Positions 7,954 through 14,033 of a stretch of 14,033 nucleotides of DNA are shown piece after piece (position 1 is the first letter of the stretch; each line of letters opens with the position of its first letter). The notes beneath the pieces are model-generated. The model ran no database searches. It was not told the origin of the DNA and worked only from the letters and a program-made list of their open reading frames with translations. This DNA is from Leptospiraceae bacterium (GTDB taxonomy: Bacteria > Spirochaetota > Leptospiria > Leptospirales > Leptospiraceae). The stretch covers positions 1 to 14,033 of the forward strand of contig JAIXRB010000070.1 in NCBI GenBank assembly GCA_027485405.1, in the 5' to 3' direction. The translations under genes and the position numbers were made by a program.

Positions 7954-9375
7954 TTAGCTGTTTAAATGATTTGCTCGTTTTCTTTGGTTAAAAGGTAAGA
8001 TTTTTAAAATCTTTCTATATTTTGCAACGGTTCTTCGCGCAATTTCAATCCCTTTTTTCTGCATATGATCAACTATCTCCTGGTCAGAAAGAGGCTCTTC
8101 TGCCTTTTCTTCCTTTACAAGTGTCTTGATCATTTCTTGGATTTTCTTTGAGCTTTCCTTTCCTCCTTCTAAGGATTTTACACCAGACGAAAAGAACCAT
8201 TTTAATTCAAATATTCCCCATGTGGTTTGAACATACTTGTTTGTAGTGATTCTTGAGATTGTGGATTCATGTAAGCTAAGTTTTTCTGCAATGTCTTTTA
8301 AGGTCAGAGGTCGCATATTTACAATTCCACTTCGAAAAAACTCAATCTGAAAATCTATGATACATGAAACAACTCTATGAAGTGTATGTCTTCTCTGTTG
8401 TATGCTTTTGATAATCCATTGCGCCGAACTCAATTTAGTTTGAAAATACTCTCGTTCTACGGGAGAGAGCTTTGTATTCATCATCTCCTTGTACTCATCA
8501 TGAACAGAAAGTTTAGGAAGCCATTCGTCATTTATAAAAACATTGAATTCCCCACTTACCTCTTTAACTAAAACATCAGGAACTACATAGTCTGGTTTTT
8601 TCGTCTGGAATAGACTTGCTGGATAAGGCTGTAAACGTTTGACTAAGCGAGCTAGGTTGGATACATCCTCCTCCATGATGTTTAAATATTTTGCTATTTT
8701 TTTATAATCGAATTTCTCTAAATCACCAATATGATTTTTGATTAGACTAGTTAACACGCTATTGTGTGGATACAGGACTCTTGCTTGCACTAGTAAAGTT
8801 TCTGTGATGTTTTTTGTCCCGACACCTACAGGGTCTAATTCTTGAATTAGTTTTAAGACTTTTTTTATTCGAGCTTCAGATACTTTAAATTCTTTGGCGA
8901 TTTCTGGTATGTTTTGGTTAATAAAACCATGTTCGTCTAGCATCGAAAGTAGGATCTCAGCCGTTGCAAACTCTCCTTTCGTTAAATTCATTAACCGCAA
9001 TTGGGAAAGCAAATGTTCTTCGAGTGTAACGACCTTTGATGAAGATTCTAAGAATTTTTGGTTTCGATCACCAGCATCTGGATCAAAACCTTTCGGTCCA
9101 TCAATCGAATAGCTTTCCTGCCAATTAATATCTGTACTTTTTTCGTGGTTTATTTTTTCAATTCTACGCACTTCCTCAATTGAGAAAAGCTCCGGAGTCT
9201 TGGGTTTTTCTTCTGTTGTGATTTCATCCAGAAGTGGATTTTCCATTAACTCATTTTGGATTTTATCGGCAAGTTCGAGCGTAGAAAGTGACAACAGCTC
9301 AATGGATTGACGAAGGTCGTTCGTCATCACTAATCTTTGGCTTTGTTTTAGAGCTAGTTCAGTTCCTAGTTTCAT
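7954..9375 (-). CDS. rpoN: RNA polymerase sigma-54 factor
   Basis: Sigma-54 directs RNA polymerase to -24/-12 promoters and needs AAA+ activators to open DNA. The 473-residue protein has the glutamine/leucine-rich region I that contacts activators (LKQSQRLVMTNDLRQSIELL, 9-28), an acidic linker (about 50-110), the core-binding domain with DPVGVGTKNITETLL at 181-195, the helix-turn-helix around 357-379 (LTLKDIAEKLSLHESTISR) leading into TTNKYVQTTWGIFELKWFFS, and the RpoN box ARRTVAKYRK at 446-455. The last box residue is K where E is usual, and the normally Pro-Arg-Gly step before IFELK reads Thr-Trp-Gly. The ATG lies 2 bp after the lptB stop, so it is probably cotranscribed with the LPS export genes, as in proteobacteria. 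The NtrX-like activator downstream carries an intact GAFTGA loop for contacting it. Identification is secure. Confidence 0.97.
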   Translation of the reverse strand: MKLGTELALKQSQRLVMTNDLRQSIELLSLSTLELADKIQNELMENPLLDEITTEEKPKTPELFSIEEVRRIEKINHEKSTDINWQESYSIDGPKGFDPDAGDRNQKFLESSSKVVTLEEHLLSQLRLMNLTKGEFATAEILLSMLDEHGFINQNIPEIAKEFKVSEARIKKVLKLIQELDPVGVGTKNITETLLVQARVLYPHNSVLTSLIKNHIGDLEKFDYKKIAKYLNIMEEDVSNLARLVKRLQPYPASLFQTKKPDYVVPDVLVKEVSGEFNVFINDEWLPKLSVHDEYKEMMNTKLSPVEREYFQTKLSSAQWIIKSIQQRRHTLHRVVSCIIDFQIEFFRSGIVNMRPLTLKDIAEKLSLHESTISRITTNKYVQTTWGIFELKWFFSSGVKSLEGGKESSKKIQEMIKTLVKEEKAEEPLSDQEIVDHMQKKGIEIARRTVAKYRKILKILPFNQRKRANHLNS

Positions 9376-9377
9376 AC

Positions 9378-10151
9378 TTAAAGAGTAAAGTCCTCACCTA
9401 AGTAGATTCTTCTTGTTTCGGGATCGCTAACCAAGTCATCCGCCGTTCCTGAAATTAGAATCTTTCCGCTATACATAATATAGGCTCTGTCTGTAATCTT
9501 TAAAGTTTCTCGAACATTGTGATCTGTGATCAAGATTCCAAGCCCTCGGTTCTTTAAAGACTGAATCACAGTCTGAATATCTTTTACTGCAATTGGATCT
9601 ACTCCAGCAAAAGGTTCATCCAATAGAATAAAATCTGGATTGGTTACAAGGGCTCTTGCAATCTCACATCTCCTTCGCTCGCCGCCCGAAAGAGTGTATC
9701 CTTTTTGATTTGCCACTCGCATAATTTGAAGTTCTAAAAGAAGAGCATCTCTTCTTTCTACAATTACATCTCGAGTCAGGTTCATGGTTTCTAAAATTGC
9801 CTCTAAGTTTTCTGCCACCGTAAGTTTGCGGAAAATGGAAGCTTCCTGAGCCAAATAACCTACTCCTTTCCTTGCACGTTCATGCATAGGAGCCGCTGTT
9901 AAATCTTCACCGTCGATGGAAACCTTTCCTTCGTCGGGAGTTACAAATCCGACACTCATATAAAAAGATGTGGTTTTTCCAGCGCCATTCGGTCCCAGGA
10001 GACCAACAATCTCTCCTTTTTTAATATTAAAACTTACTCCATCTACAACCTTTCTTTTGTTATAGATTTTTACTAAGTTTTCCATCTGGAAAACTTTAGT
10101 ATTGCTCGGCAAAGCAGGTGTTTCAGTGCTATTTTTCTTTTTTGTCTTCAT
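9378..10151 (-). CDS. lptB: LPS export ABC transporter ATP-binding protein LptB
   Basis: LptB is the cytoplasmic ATPase that powers extraction of LPS from the inner membrane, working with LptF/LptG (not in this window) and the LptC and LptA bridge encoded upstream. The 257 residues contain Walker A LLGPNGAGKTT, a Q-loop in YLAQEASIFRKLT, the ABC signature LSGGERRRCEIARAL, Walker B FILLDEPFAGVDP and the H-loop ITDHNVRETL. The LSGGERRR/FAGVDP combination is typical of LptB rather than amino acid transporters. The ATG at 10151 overlaps lptA by 23 bp and gives a polar 22-residue extension (Lys/Asn/Thr/Pro-rich) compared with E. coli LptB (about 241 residues). A second in-frame ATG at 10085 (MENLVKIYN) would give the standard length but has no ribosome site, while AGAG lies 7 bases before the 10151 start. 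The true start is uncertain; the function is not. Confidence 0.94.
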   Translation of the reverse strand: MKTKKKNSTETPALPSNTKVFQMENLVKIYNKRKVVDGVSFNIKKGEIVGLLGPNGAGKTTSFYMSVGFVTPDEGKVSIDGEDLTAAPMHERARKGVGYLAQEASIFRKLTVAENLEAILETMNLTRDVIVERRDALLLELQIMRVANQKGYTLSGGERRRCEIARALVTNPDFILLDEPFAGVDPIAVKDIQTVIQSLKNRGLGILITDHNVRETLKITDRAYIMYSGKILISGTADDLVSDPETRRIYLGEDFTL

Positions 10152-11565
10152 TTAATACTCTGATTCCATCACTGAGCACTGCTCTGTCTTCCTTGGGGTA
10201 GAGAAAGATTCTTCCAGAAGAAACCCGAGTTTTATCTCTTTCTAAAATCGGATTTCCTTCTATAACTAGTTTTTCTTCTTCTTCGAAATAAGTTGCGAAT
10301 TCACCAAAGACTTTTGCTGTCTCAGTTTCAACTCTAACATCTCCTCTAAAGACGATCTCTTTTTTTTCTCCAAATCGTTCGAGAAAGAAAGATTTTAGAT
10401 TTCCTTTTTGTTCAAACGTTTCTTTTTCAAGAAAATATACAATTGGTTCTTCTTTGGCGAAAGAATAATTGGTTTCTTTGTTGTGATTCATATAACCACT
10501 ATCTACTTGGAAAAGGTTTTCTTTATCTACAAATGATACATTTCCTTCTGCTGTTACAATCTTACTGCCATCCAAGCTAGATATCTGTTCGGCAGTGAAC
10601 TTTGATGTTGGTCTTGTCAATTGAGCAGATCCACTCATTTTTGTTATACTGCCTGATTCTGTTTTTGTCGTATGGGAAAGTTTGTCACCGCGAAAAACTG
10701 TTAAAATTCTTTCTTTTTGTTCAGAAGTAGCTGTTTTCGCTTCTTTCTTTTCTTTAGTTTCCTTTCTGTTCTTTATGCGGTCTTCTCCACTTTGATTTGG
10801 CTTCTCCCAACTTACCTGAAACAAATTAGCATGGTCTCTTAATTCGATCCGACCTTCTTTCACAAAGTAAGAAAGTATATCGCCTTGGATAAATCGATCT
10901 TCTGAAAAGAGAAAAGGTTTGTTTTCCAGATCAATTCTATCTTCCTTTTCGAAATAAACGGCATCTTCGCCAAAGACTTGGAAATCAGGAGAGGTGACTA
11001 CAACTCTGCCAGTCATTACGGTCTTAGCTTCTTCTAAATGTCTCACAATTTGTTCGCACTTAATCTTAACTGGTTTGCCATCTTTTTTATCGTGGATCAA
11101 CGTTGGATTTTTTTCCAGAGTAACGGTATCCGCTAGTTTATCGTAAATTCCTCGTGAAGCGATCAGGGTAGCTCCGTTTTCGGAGTCTTCTACTTTGACT
11201 TGGCCAGTCAATTTTCCTAAGAGTGCATCTTCTCCAATGATCTCAATTTGTGAGGCGGTCAATAGAATGCTTTTGCTTTGAATAAAAGCGCCTCCGGCTA
11301 AGATAAAAGCTTTTACCTGCACCCCATTTATACTTTTTTCTTCTTGGGTCAATTCACTTCCACCCCAACTGACTGGGTCTTTTGACGCTTTTTTCTTGTC
11401 TTCGCTAGTAATCTTGGGAGGTGGTAATTCTTTTTCGAAAAGGTCTTCTGGGCTAATTGGAATCCGAATGTCCAAAGCTAAGAGCTGTCCCCCTACTAGA
11501 CTTGAAAAGATAGCAAACGCTATGCTAACTCGGAAAACTCTGGTGAAGAAAGGAATCGTTTTCAT
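10129..11565 (-). CDS. LptA/OstA-like periplasmic LPS transport protein with two OstA blocks
   Basis: OstA/LptA proteins form a beta-jellyroll bridge carrying LPS across the periplasm. This 478-residue protein has a signal peptide (positive MKTIPFFTRVFR, hydrophobic stretch to about 30, likely cleavage after LLALD or nearby) and no later membrane segment. Repeating strands such as LTGQVKVEDSENGATLIASRG and FRGDVRVETETAKVFGEFAT are typical of the OstA fold. Two blocks look like copies of each other: VFGEDAVYFEKEDRIDLENK (197-216) and VFGEFATYFEEEEKLVIEGN (419-438). A Lys/Glu-rich, low-complexity linker (about 255-288) separates them. The protein is over twice the length of E. coli LptA (185 residues), so one chain may do the job of several LptA units, or it may be a domain fusion related to LptD's N-terminus. 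It overlaps lptC by 4 bp (ATGA) and lptB by 23 bp, fixing it in the export operon. Confidence 0.85.
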   Translation of the reverse strand: MKTIPFFTRVFRVSIAFAIFSSLVGGQLLALDIRIPISPEDLFEKELPPPKITSEDKKKASKDPVSWGGSELTQEEKSINGVQVKAFILAGGAFIQSKSILLTASQIEIIGEDALLGKLTGQVKVEDSENGATLIASRGIYDKLADTVTLEKNPTLIHDKKDGKPVKIKCEQIVRHLEEAKTVMTGRVVVTSPDFQVFGEDAVYFEKEDRIDLENKPFLFSEDRFIQGDILSYFVKEGRIELRDHANLFQVSWEKPNQSGEDRIKNRKETKEKKEAKTATSEQKERILTVFRGDKLSHTTKTESGSITKMSGSAQLTRPTSKFTAEQISSLDGSKIVTAEGNVSFVDKENLFQVDSGYMNHNKETNYSFAKEEPIVYFLEKETFEQKGNLKSFFLERFGEKKEIVFRGDVRVETETAKVFGEFATYFEEEEKLVIEGNPILERDKTRVSSGRIFLYPKEDRAVLSDGIRVLNEDKKEK

Positions 11566-12101
11566 TTTTCTTTGAGAGGATTTGACCCACCCACAGTGAC
11601 AGCACTGGGTTTTAGAATCGTGAATTTATTCAATTCCTTATCTGCTCGCAAACCCTTTCCTTTGATTCGAGTACCTTCTGTTTCGATGAGAACTTCCGCA
11701 TCAGAAACTAATGTTTTAGTTTCCAGATTGTAAACCAGCTCTTCGGTAGTGAGTGTTTTGTTGTCATTTGTGCTCAATTCTACATTTCCTTGCACAAGAA
11801 CAGATTTTTCTTGGTGGTTGATTTCTCCTCGATTGCCAGAAAGCCGAGACTTATAATTTCCGTTTTCAAATTGAGTGAAATGAAATTCATAGACAATAGT
11901 TTTGTTTTCTTTGGGGTAAATGTAAGATTCGTTAGCTTCTAAATTCCAGTCAAGGGTTCCATCAGCTTTGTAATTAGTCCTTGTAAAACTACGGAGTGAA
12001 ATCATGGAGCCGGATTCTTTTTCGCTATCTATGCGGAGGTAGTTTTTTTCTTTGCAAGCAAAGAAAATGGCGAATAAGAAAAAGAACTTTATATATCTCA
12101 A
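11562..12101 (-). CDS. LptC-like LPS export protein, probable lipoprotein
   Basis: LptC takes LPS from LptB2FG and hands it to LptA at the periplasmic face of the inner membrane. The 179-residue protein has a short N-terminal signal (MRYIK then FFFLFAIFFA) followed by C16 and a polar segment, which looks like a lipoprotein signal (FFAC), whereas E. coli LptC is anchored by an uncleaved helix. From about 36 to 170 it shows regularly spaced strands with the LptC/OstA pattern, for example GTLDWNLEANESYIYPKENK, LSGNRGEINHQEKSVLVQGN and IKGKGLRADKELNKFTI. The length is close to the family norm (about 190). The start is TTG at 12101, overlapping the kdsA stop by 4 bp (TTGA). It lies between kdsA and the lptA-like gene, as in proteobacterial kds-lptCAB clusters. 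Sequence conservation in this family is weak, so position contributes much of the confidence. Confidence 0.83.
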   Translation of the reverse strand: MRYIKFFFLFAIFFACKEKNYLRIDSEKESGSMISLRSFTRTNYKADGTLDWNLEANESYIYPKENKTIVYEFHFTQFENGNYKSRLSGNRGEINHQEKSVLVQGNVELSTNDNKTLTTEELVYNLETKTLVSDAEVLIETEGTRIKGKGLRADKELNKFTILKPSAVTVGGSNPLKEK

Positions 12102-12931
12102 TCTACTTTGACCGTTCGATCGATTTTCAATAGCTTCTGTAAAAGTGCCTTCGCTTGGTCCAAAGGGTATTGAGTAGTTGCATCGGAGAGAGCTTTCTCC
12201 GGATTTGGATGAACCTCCATAAACAACCCTTCTATACCTACGCTAACAGCTCCTGACATTAAATGCGGGATAAACTCTCGTAAACCACCAGTTATGTTAC
12301 CTTGGGCGCCTGGGAGTTGCGCTGAATGGGTACCATCAAATATCAGTGGAATATCATGTTTGTGGATCATCGGAATCGCTCGTAAATCAAAGACTAAATT
12401 GCCATATCCAAACGTGGTTCCTCTCTCTGTTACTAAGTATTTTTCGGATCCAGTTTCTTGGATTTTTGATTTGACATGTCTAGTATCGTCAGGAGATAAG
12501 AATTGTCCTTTTTTTACATTCACCCATTTTCCCGTACTCGCGGCTTTCGCAATAAGGTCTGTTTGTCGACACAAAAAGGCTGGAATTTGATAAACATCAA
12601 TCACTTCTTTCAAAGGATCTACTTGAATGGTTTCATGAATGTCCGTGAGAACAGGGACTTTGAATTTTTCTTTGATATGATGCAACCATTCAATGCCTTG
12701 TTCAAGCCCAGGACCACGATAGGAATGAATGGAAGACCGATTTGCTTTATCAAAAGATGACTTAAAAATATACTGAATACCCAAATTGCCGCAAATGTCG
12801 ACCATTTGAGTAGCTACTTCCTCTAACAGCTCCTTAGATTCCATAACACATGGTCCTGCGATTAAAAAGAAAGGATTGTTTCCTCCTATCTTTTTACCTA
12901 AAAATTCTCTTTCTGTGACTTGGTTTAGCAC
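12098..12931 (-). CDS. kdsA: 3-deoxy-8-phosphooctulonate synthase (KDO8P synthase), metal-dependent type
   Basis: KdsA condenses phosphoenolpyruvate with arabinose 5-phosphate to form Kdo-8-phosphate, the first committed step to the Kdo sugar of the LPS core. The 277-residue protein aligns throughout: FLIAGPCVMES near the start, KSSFDKANRSS (57-67), GPGLEQG, PVLTDIHE (93-100), QIPAFLCRQTDL, KKGQFLSP, TERGTTFGYGNLVFD and FDGTHSAQLPG. The metal ligands of the metal-dependent class are all present: C28 (Asn in the E. coli class), H202, E239 and D250, so a divalent metal enzyme is predicted. The start is GTG at 12931, overlapping the pyrG stop by one base (TAGTG) and preceded by the strongest ribosome site in the window. 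CTP from PyrG is needed later in the same pathway to make CMP-Kdo, which gives the adjacency metabolic sense. Confidence 0.97.
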   Translation of the reverse strand: MLNQVTEREFLGKKIGGNNPFFLIAGPCVMESKELLEEVATQMVDICGNLGIQYIFKSSFDKANRSSIHSYRGPGLEQGIEWLHHIKEKFKVPVLTDIHETIQVDPLKEVIDVYQIPAFLCRQTDLIAKAASTGKWVNVKKGQFLSPDDTRHVKSKIQETGSEKYLVTERGTTFGYGNLVFDLRAIPMIHKHDIPLIFDGTHSAQLPGAQGNITGGLREFIPHLMSGAVSVGIEGLFMEVHPNPEKALSDATTQYPLDQAKALLQKLLKIDRTVKVD

Positions 12932-14033
12932 TATTCTTCTCCTTTTTTCAGCATCTTACTTGCGGCTCGAATGAAACCAGCAAACAGTGGATGAGGATCG
13001 GTTGGTTTGGATTGAAATTCAGGATGGAACTGAACACCTACAAACCAAGGATGATTGGGAATTTCTACAATCTCAACTAAACTTTCATCAGGTGAAAATC
13101 CGGATAGCATCATTCCTTTCTTTTCGTATTCTTCTTTATAACGAAGGGTAAACTCAAATCGATGTCTATGTCTTTCTGAAATCTTTTCGTGCTTGTATTC
13201 GTTATAAGCAAGAGATCCTTTTTTTAAGATACAAGGATAAGCACCCAATCGCATTGTACCTCCCATGCGATCAATCTCCATCTGTTCCTCTATCATTGAA
13301 ATCACAGGATTTAAAGAAGAAGGGTTGAATTCCGTAGAGTTTGCATCTTTATACCCTAATACGTTCCTTCCAAATTCAATTACTGCACACTGCATACCCA
13401 AACAAATACCGAAAAAAGGAATCTGTTTGCTTCTGGCATACTGGATGGAAGCAATTTTACCTTCAATGCCCCTCTCTCCAAATCCTCCTGGTACAAGGAT
13501 ACCATGAATTCCTTTCAAAAGTTCTTTGGCATTTTTGGAATCAATGTCTTCTGGGTTTAGTTTTAAAACTTCGACTGTAACTTCGTTTGCAATGCCACCA
13601 TGTGTTAAAGATTCATAGACCGATCGATAAGCGTCTTGGAGTGAGATGTACTTTCCGATCAAAGCGACTCGGACCGTTTTTTTAGCATTTTTAATTTTCT
13701 TAACGAGAGTTTCCCAAGGAGCAAAATTGAGTTTTCTCAATTCCATTTGGAAAGCATTTAAAACCACTTCGTCTAGTTTCTCTTCCTTATACATAAAGGG
13801 AATTTCGTAAATTGATGTAGTGATATCGACCGCTGAGATTACATTTTGTTCTTTCACGTTACAGAAAAGAGAGATTTTGCTTTTCATCTCTTTCGACATA
13901 GGTTTGTTTATACGACAAATCAATACATCGGGCTGAATTCCCAAAGCAAGGAGTTCCTTTACACTGTGTTGAGTTGGCTTGGTTTTGGCTTCACCCGCCG
14001 CAATTATAGTTGGGACTAATGTTAGATGCAGGA
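12931..14033 (-). CDS. pyrG: CTP synthase, 5' end cut by window edge
   Basis: CTP synthase converts UTP to CTP using ATP and glutamine, in the cytoplasm. About 366 C-terminal codons are visible; the family is about 540 residues, so roughly 170 N-terminal residues lie beyond the right edge. The frame is open to the edge and reads HLTLVPTIIAAGEAKTKPTQ then HSVKELLALGIQPDVLICR, matching the synthase domain, so the TTG at 13944 is internal and not a start. The glutaminase domain shows VPGGFGERG, the nucleophile cysteine in GICLGMQCAVIEFGRN, the conserved IDRMGGTMRLG and RHRHRFEF stretches, and the His/Glu pair in FHPEFQSKP. All catalytic residues that are in view are intact. The stop overlaps the kdsA GTG by one base, so the two are probably cotranscribed; its promoter must lie outside the window. 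Confidence 0.97.
   Translation of the reverse strand, partial: LHLTLVPTIIAAGEAKTKPTQHSVKELLALGIQPDVLICRINKPMSKEMKSKISLFCNVKEQNVISAVDITTSIYEIPFMYKEEKLDEVVLNAFQMELRKLNFAPWETLVKKIKNAKKTVRVALIGKYISLQDAYRSVYESLTHGGIANEVTVEVLKLNPEDIDSKNAKELLKGIHGILVPGGFGERGIEGKIASIQYARSKQIPFFGICLGMQCAVIEFGRNVLGYKDANSTEFNPSSLNPVISMIEEQMEIDRMGGTMRLGAYPCILKKGSLAYNEYKHEKISERHRHRFEFTLRYKEEYEKKGMMLSGFSPDESLVEIVEIPNHPWFVGVQFHPEFQSKPTDPHPLFAGFIRAASKMLKKGEE
12939..12944 (-). promoter_or_regulatory. Strong Shine-Dalgarno site fixing the kdsA GTG start
   Basis: AAGGAG is read on the minus strand, 7 bases before the GTG at 12931 and inside the last codons of pyrG. It is the best match to the anti-Shine-Dalgarno sequence at any start in this window, and it supports the GTG start of kdsA rather than a downstream codon. 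Most other starts here have weak sites or none. Confidence 0.8.

Larger units (their letters stand above)
1..14033 (-). other. Probable single operon segment of 13 co-oriented, tightly packed genes
   Basis: All 13 genes read on the minus strand. Junctions from pyrG to fmt are: overlap 1, 4, 4 and 23 bp, gap 2 and 2 bp, overlap 29 and 8 bp, gap 3 bp, overlap 4 and 8 bp, gap 12 bp. No gap can hold a conventional promoter or terminator hairpin, so any internal promoter must lie within coding sequence. Both edges cut through genes, so the run continues outside. Cotranscription is inferred from spacing only. Confidence 0.75.

Noticed and set aside
12294..12760. Plus-strand frames of 98 and 85 codons opposite kdsA
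   Set aside because: Antisense shadows of kdsA, which is intact and strongly conserved along its whole length.
12931..13944. Treating the TTG at 13944 as the start of pyrG
   Set aside because: The frame stays open to the window edge and encodes conserved CTP synthase residues (KTKPTQHSVKEL), so the gene continues outside the window.
1..14033. Mobile elements, CRISPR repeats, toxin-antitoxin or defence genes, structured RNAs and long repeats
   Set aside because: None were seen on reading both strands; the window is almost entirely conserved coding sequence with even base composition by eye.

Overview
This window is one dense run of 13 genes, all on the minus strand, with pyrG entering at the right edge and fmt leaving at the left edge. 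It looks like chromosomal core DNA of a spirochaete, most likely Leptospira or a close relative. That assignment is an inference from three things: moderately AT-rich composition, Gram-negative type Kdo/LPS genes sitting beside HprK and HPr, and the gene order. No search could be run to confirm it. I see no mobile element, integrase, CRISPR array, rRNA or tRNA gene, or sign of horizontal transfer.

In transcription order (right to left) the layout is: pyrG (CTP synthase, 5' end outside the window), kdsA (Kdo-8-phosphate synthase), an lptC-like gene, a large lptA/OstA-like gene, lptB (LPS export ATPase), rpoN (sigma-54), hprK (HPr kinase/phosphorylase), an HPr gene, an NtrY-like membrane histidine kinase, an NtrX/NtrC-like sigma-54 activator, a divergent uracil-DNA-glycosylase-like Fe-S protein, priA (replication restart helicase) and fmt (3' end outside the window). 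The largest intergenic gap is 12 bp and most junctions overlap by 1 to 29 bp, so there is no stretch without a gene long enough to describe and little room for promoters or terminators outside coding sequence.

The genes form functional blocks. PyrG makes CTP, which is used to activate Kdo, and KdsA makes the Kdo precursor. LptC, LptA and LptB are parts of the machine that moves LPS to the outer membrane. RpoN and the NtrY/NtrX-like pair form a sigma-54 signalling module, so the sigma factor and an activator that needs it lie on the same strand in one run. HprK and HPr form a PTS-derived phosphorylation switch with both phosphorylation sites of HPr present. The last three genes concern DNA (the UDG-like protein and PriA) and translation initiation (Fmt). 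The lptA-lptB-rpoN-PTS order echoes the well known proteobacterial lptA-lptB-rpoN-hpf-ptsN-rapZ-npr cluster, with hprK and HPr here in the place of hpf/ptsN/npr.

The points most worth a second look are the UDG-like protein, which keeps the four Fe-S cysteines but has lost both usual active-site motifs; PriA, which has lost exactly one of its two zinc sites; the duplicated LptA; and the LPS/sigma-54/HPr gene neighbourhood. I did not find a clearly new multi-gene system.
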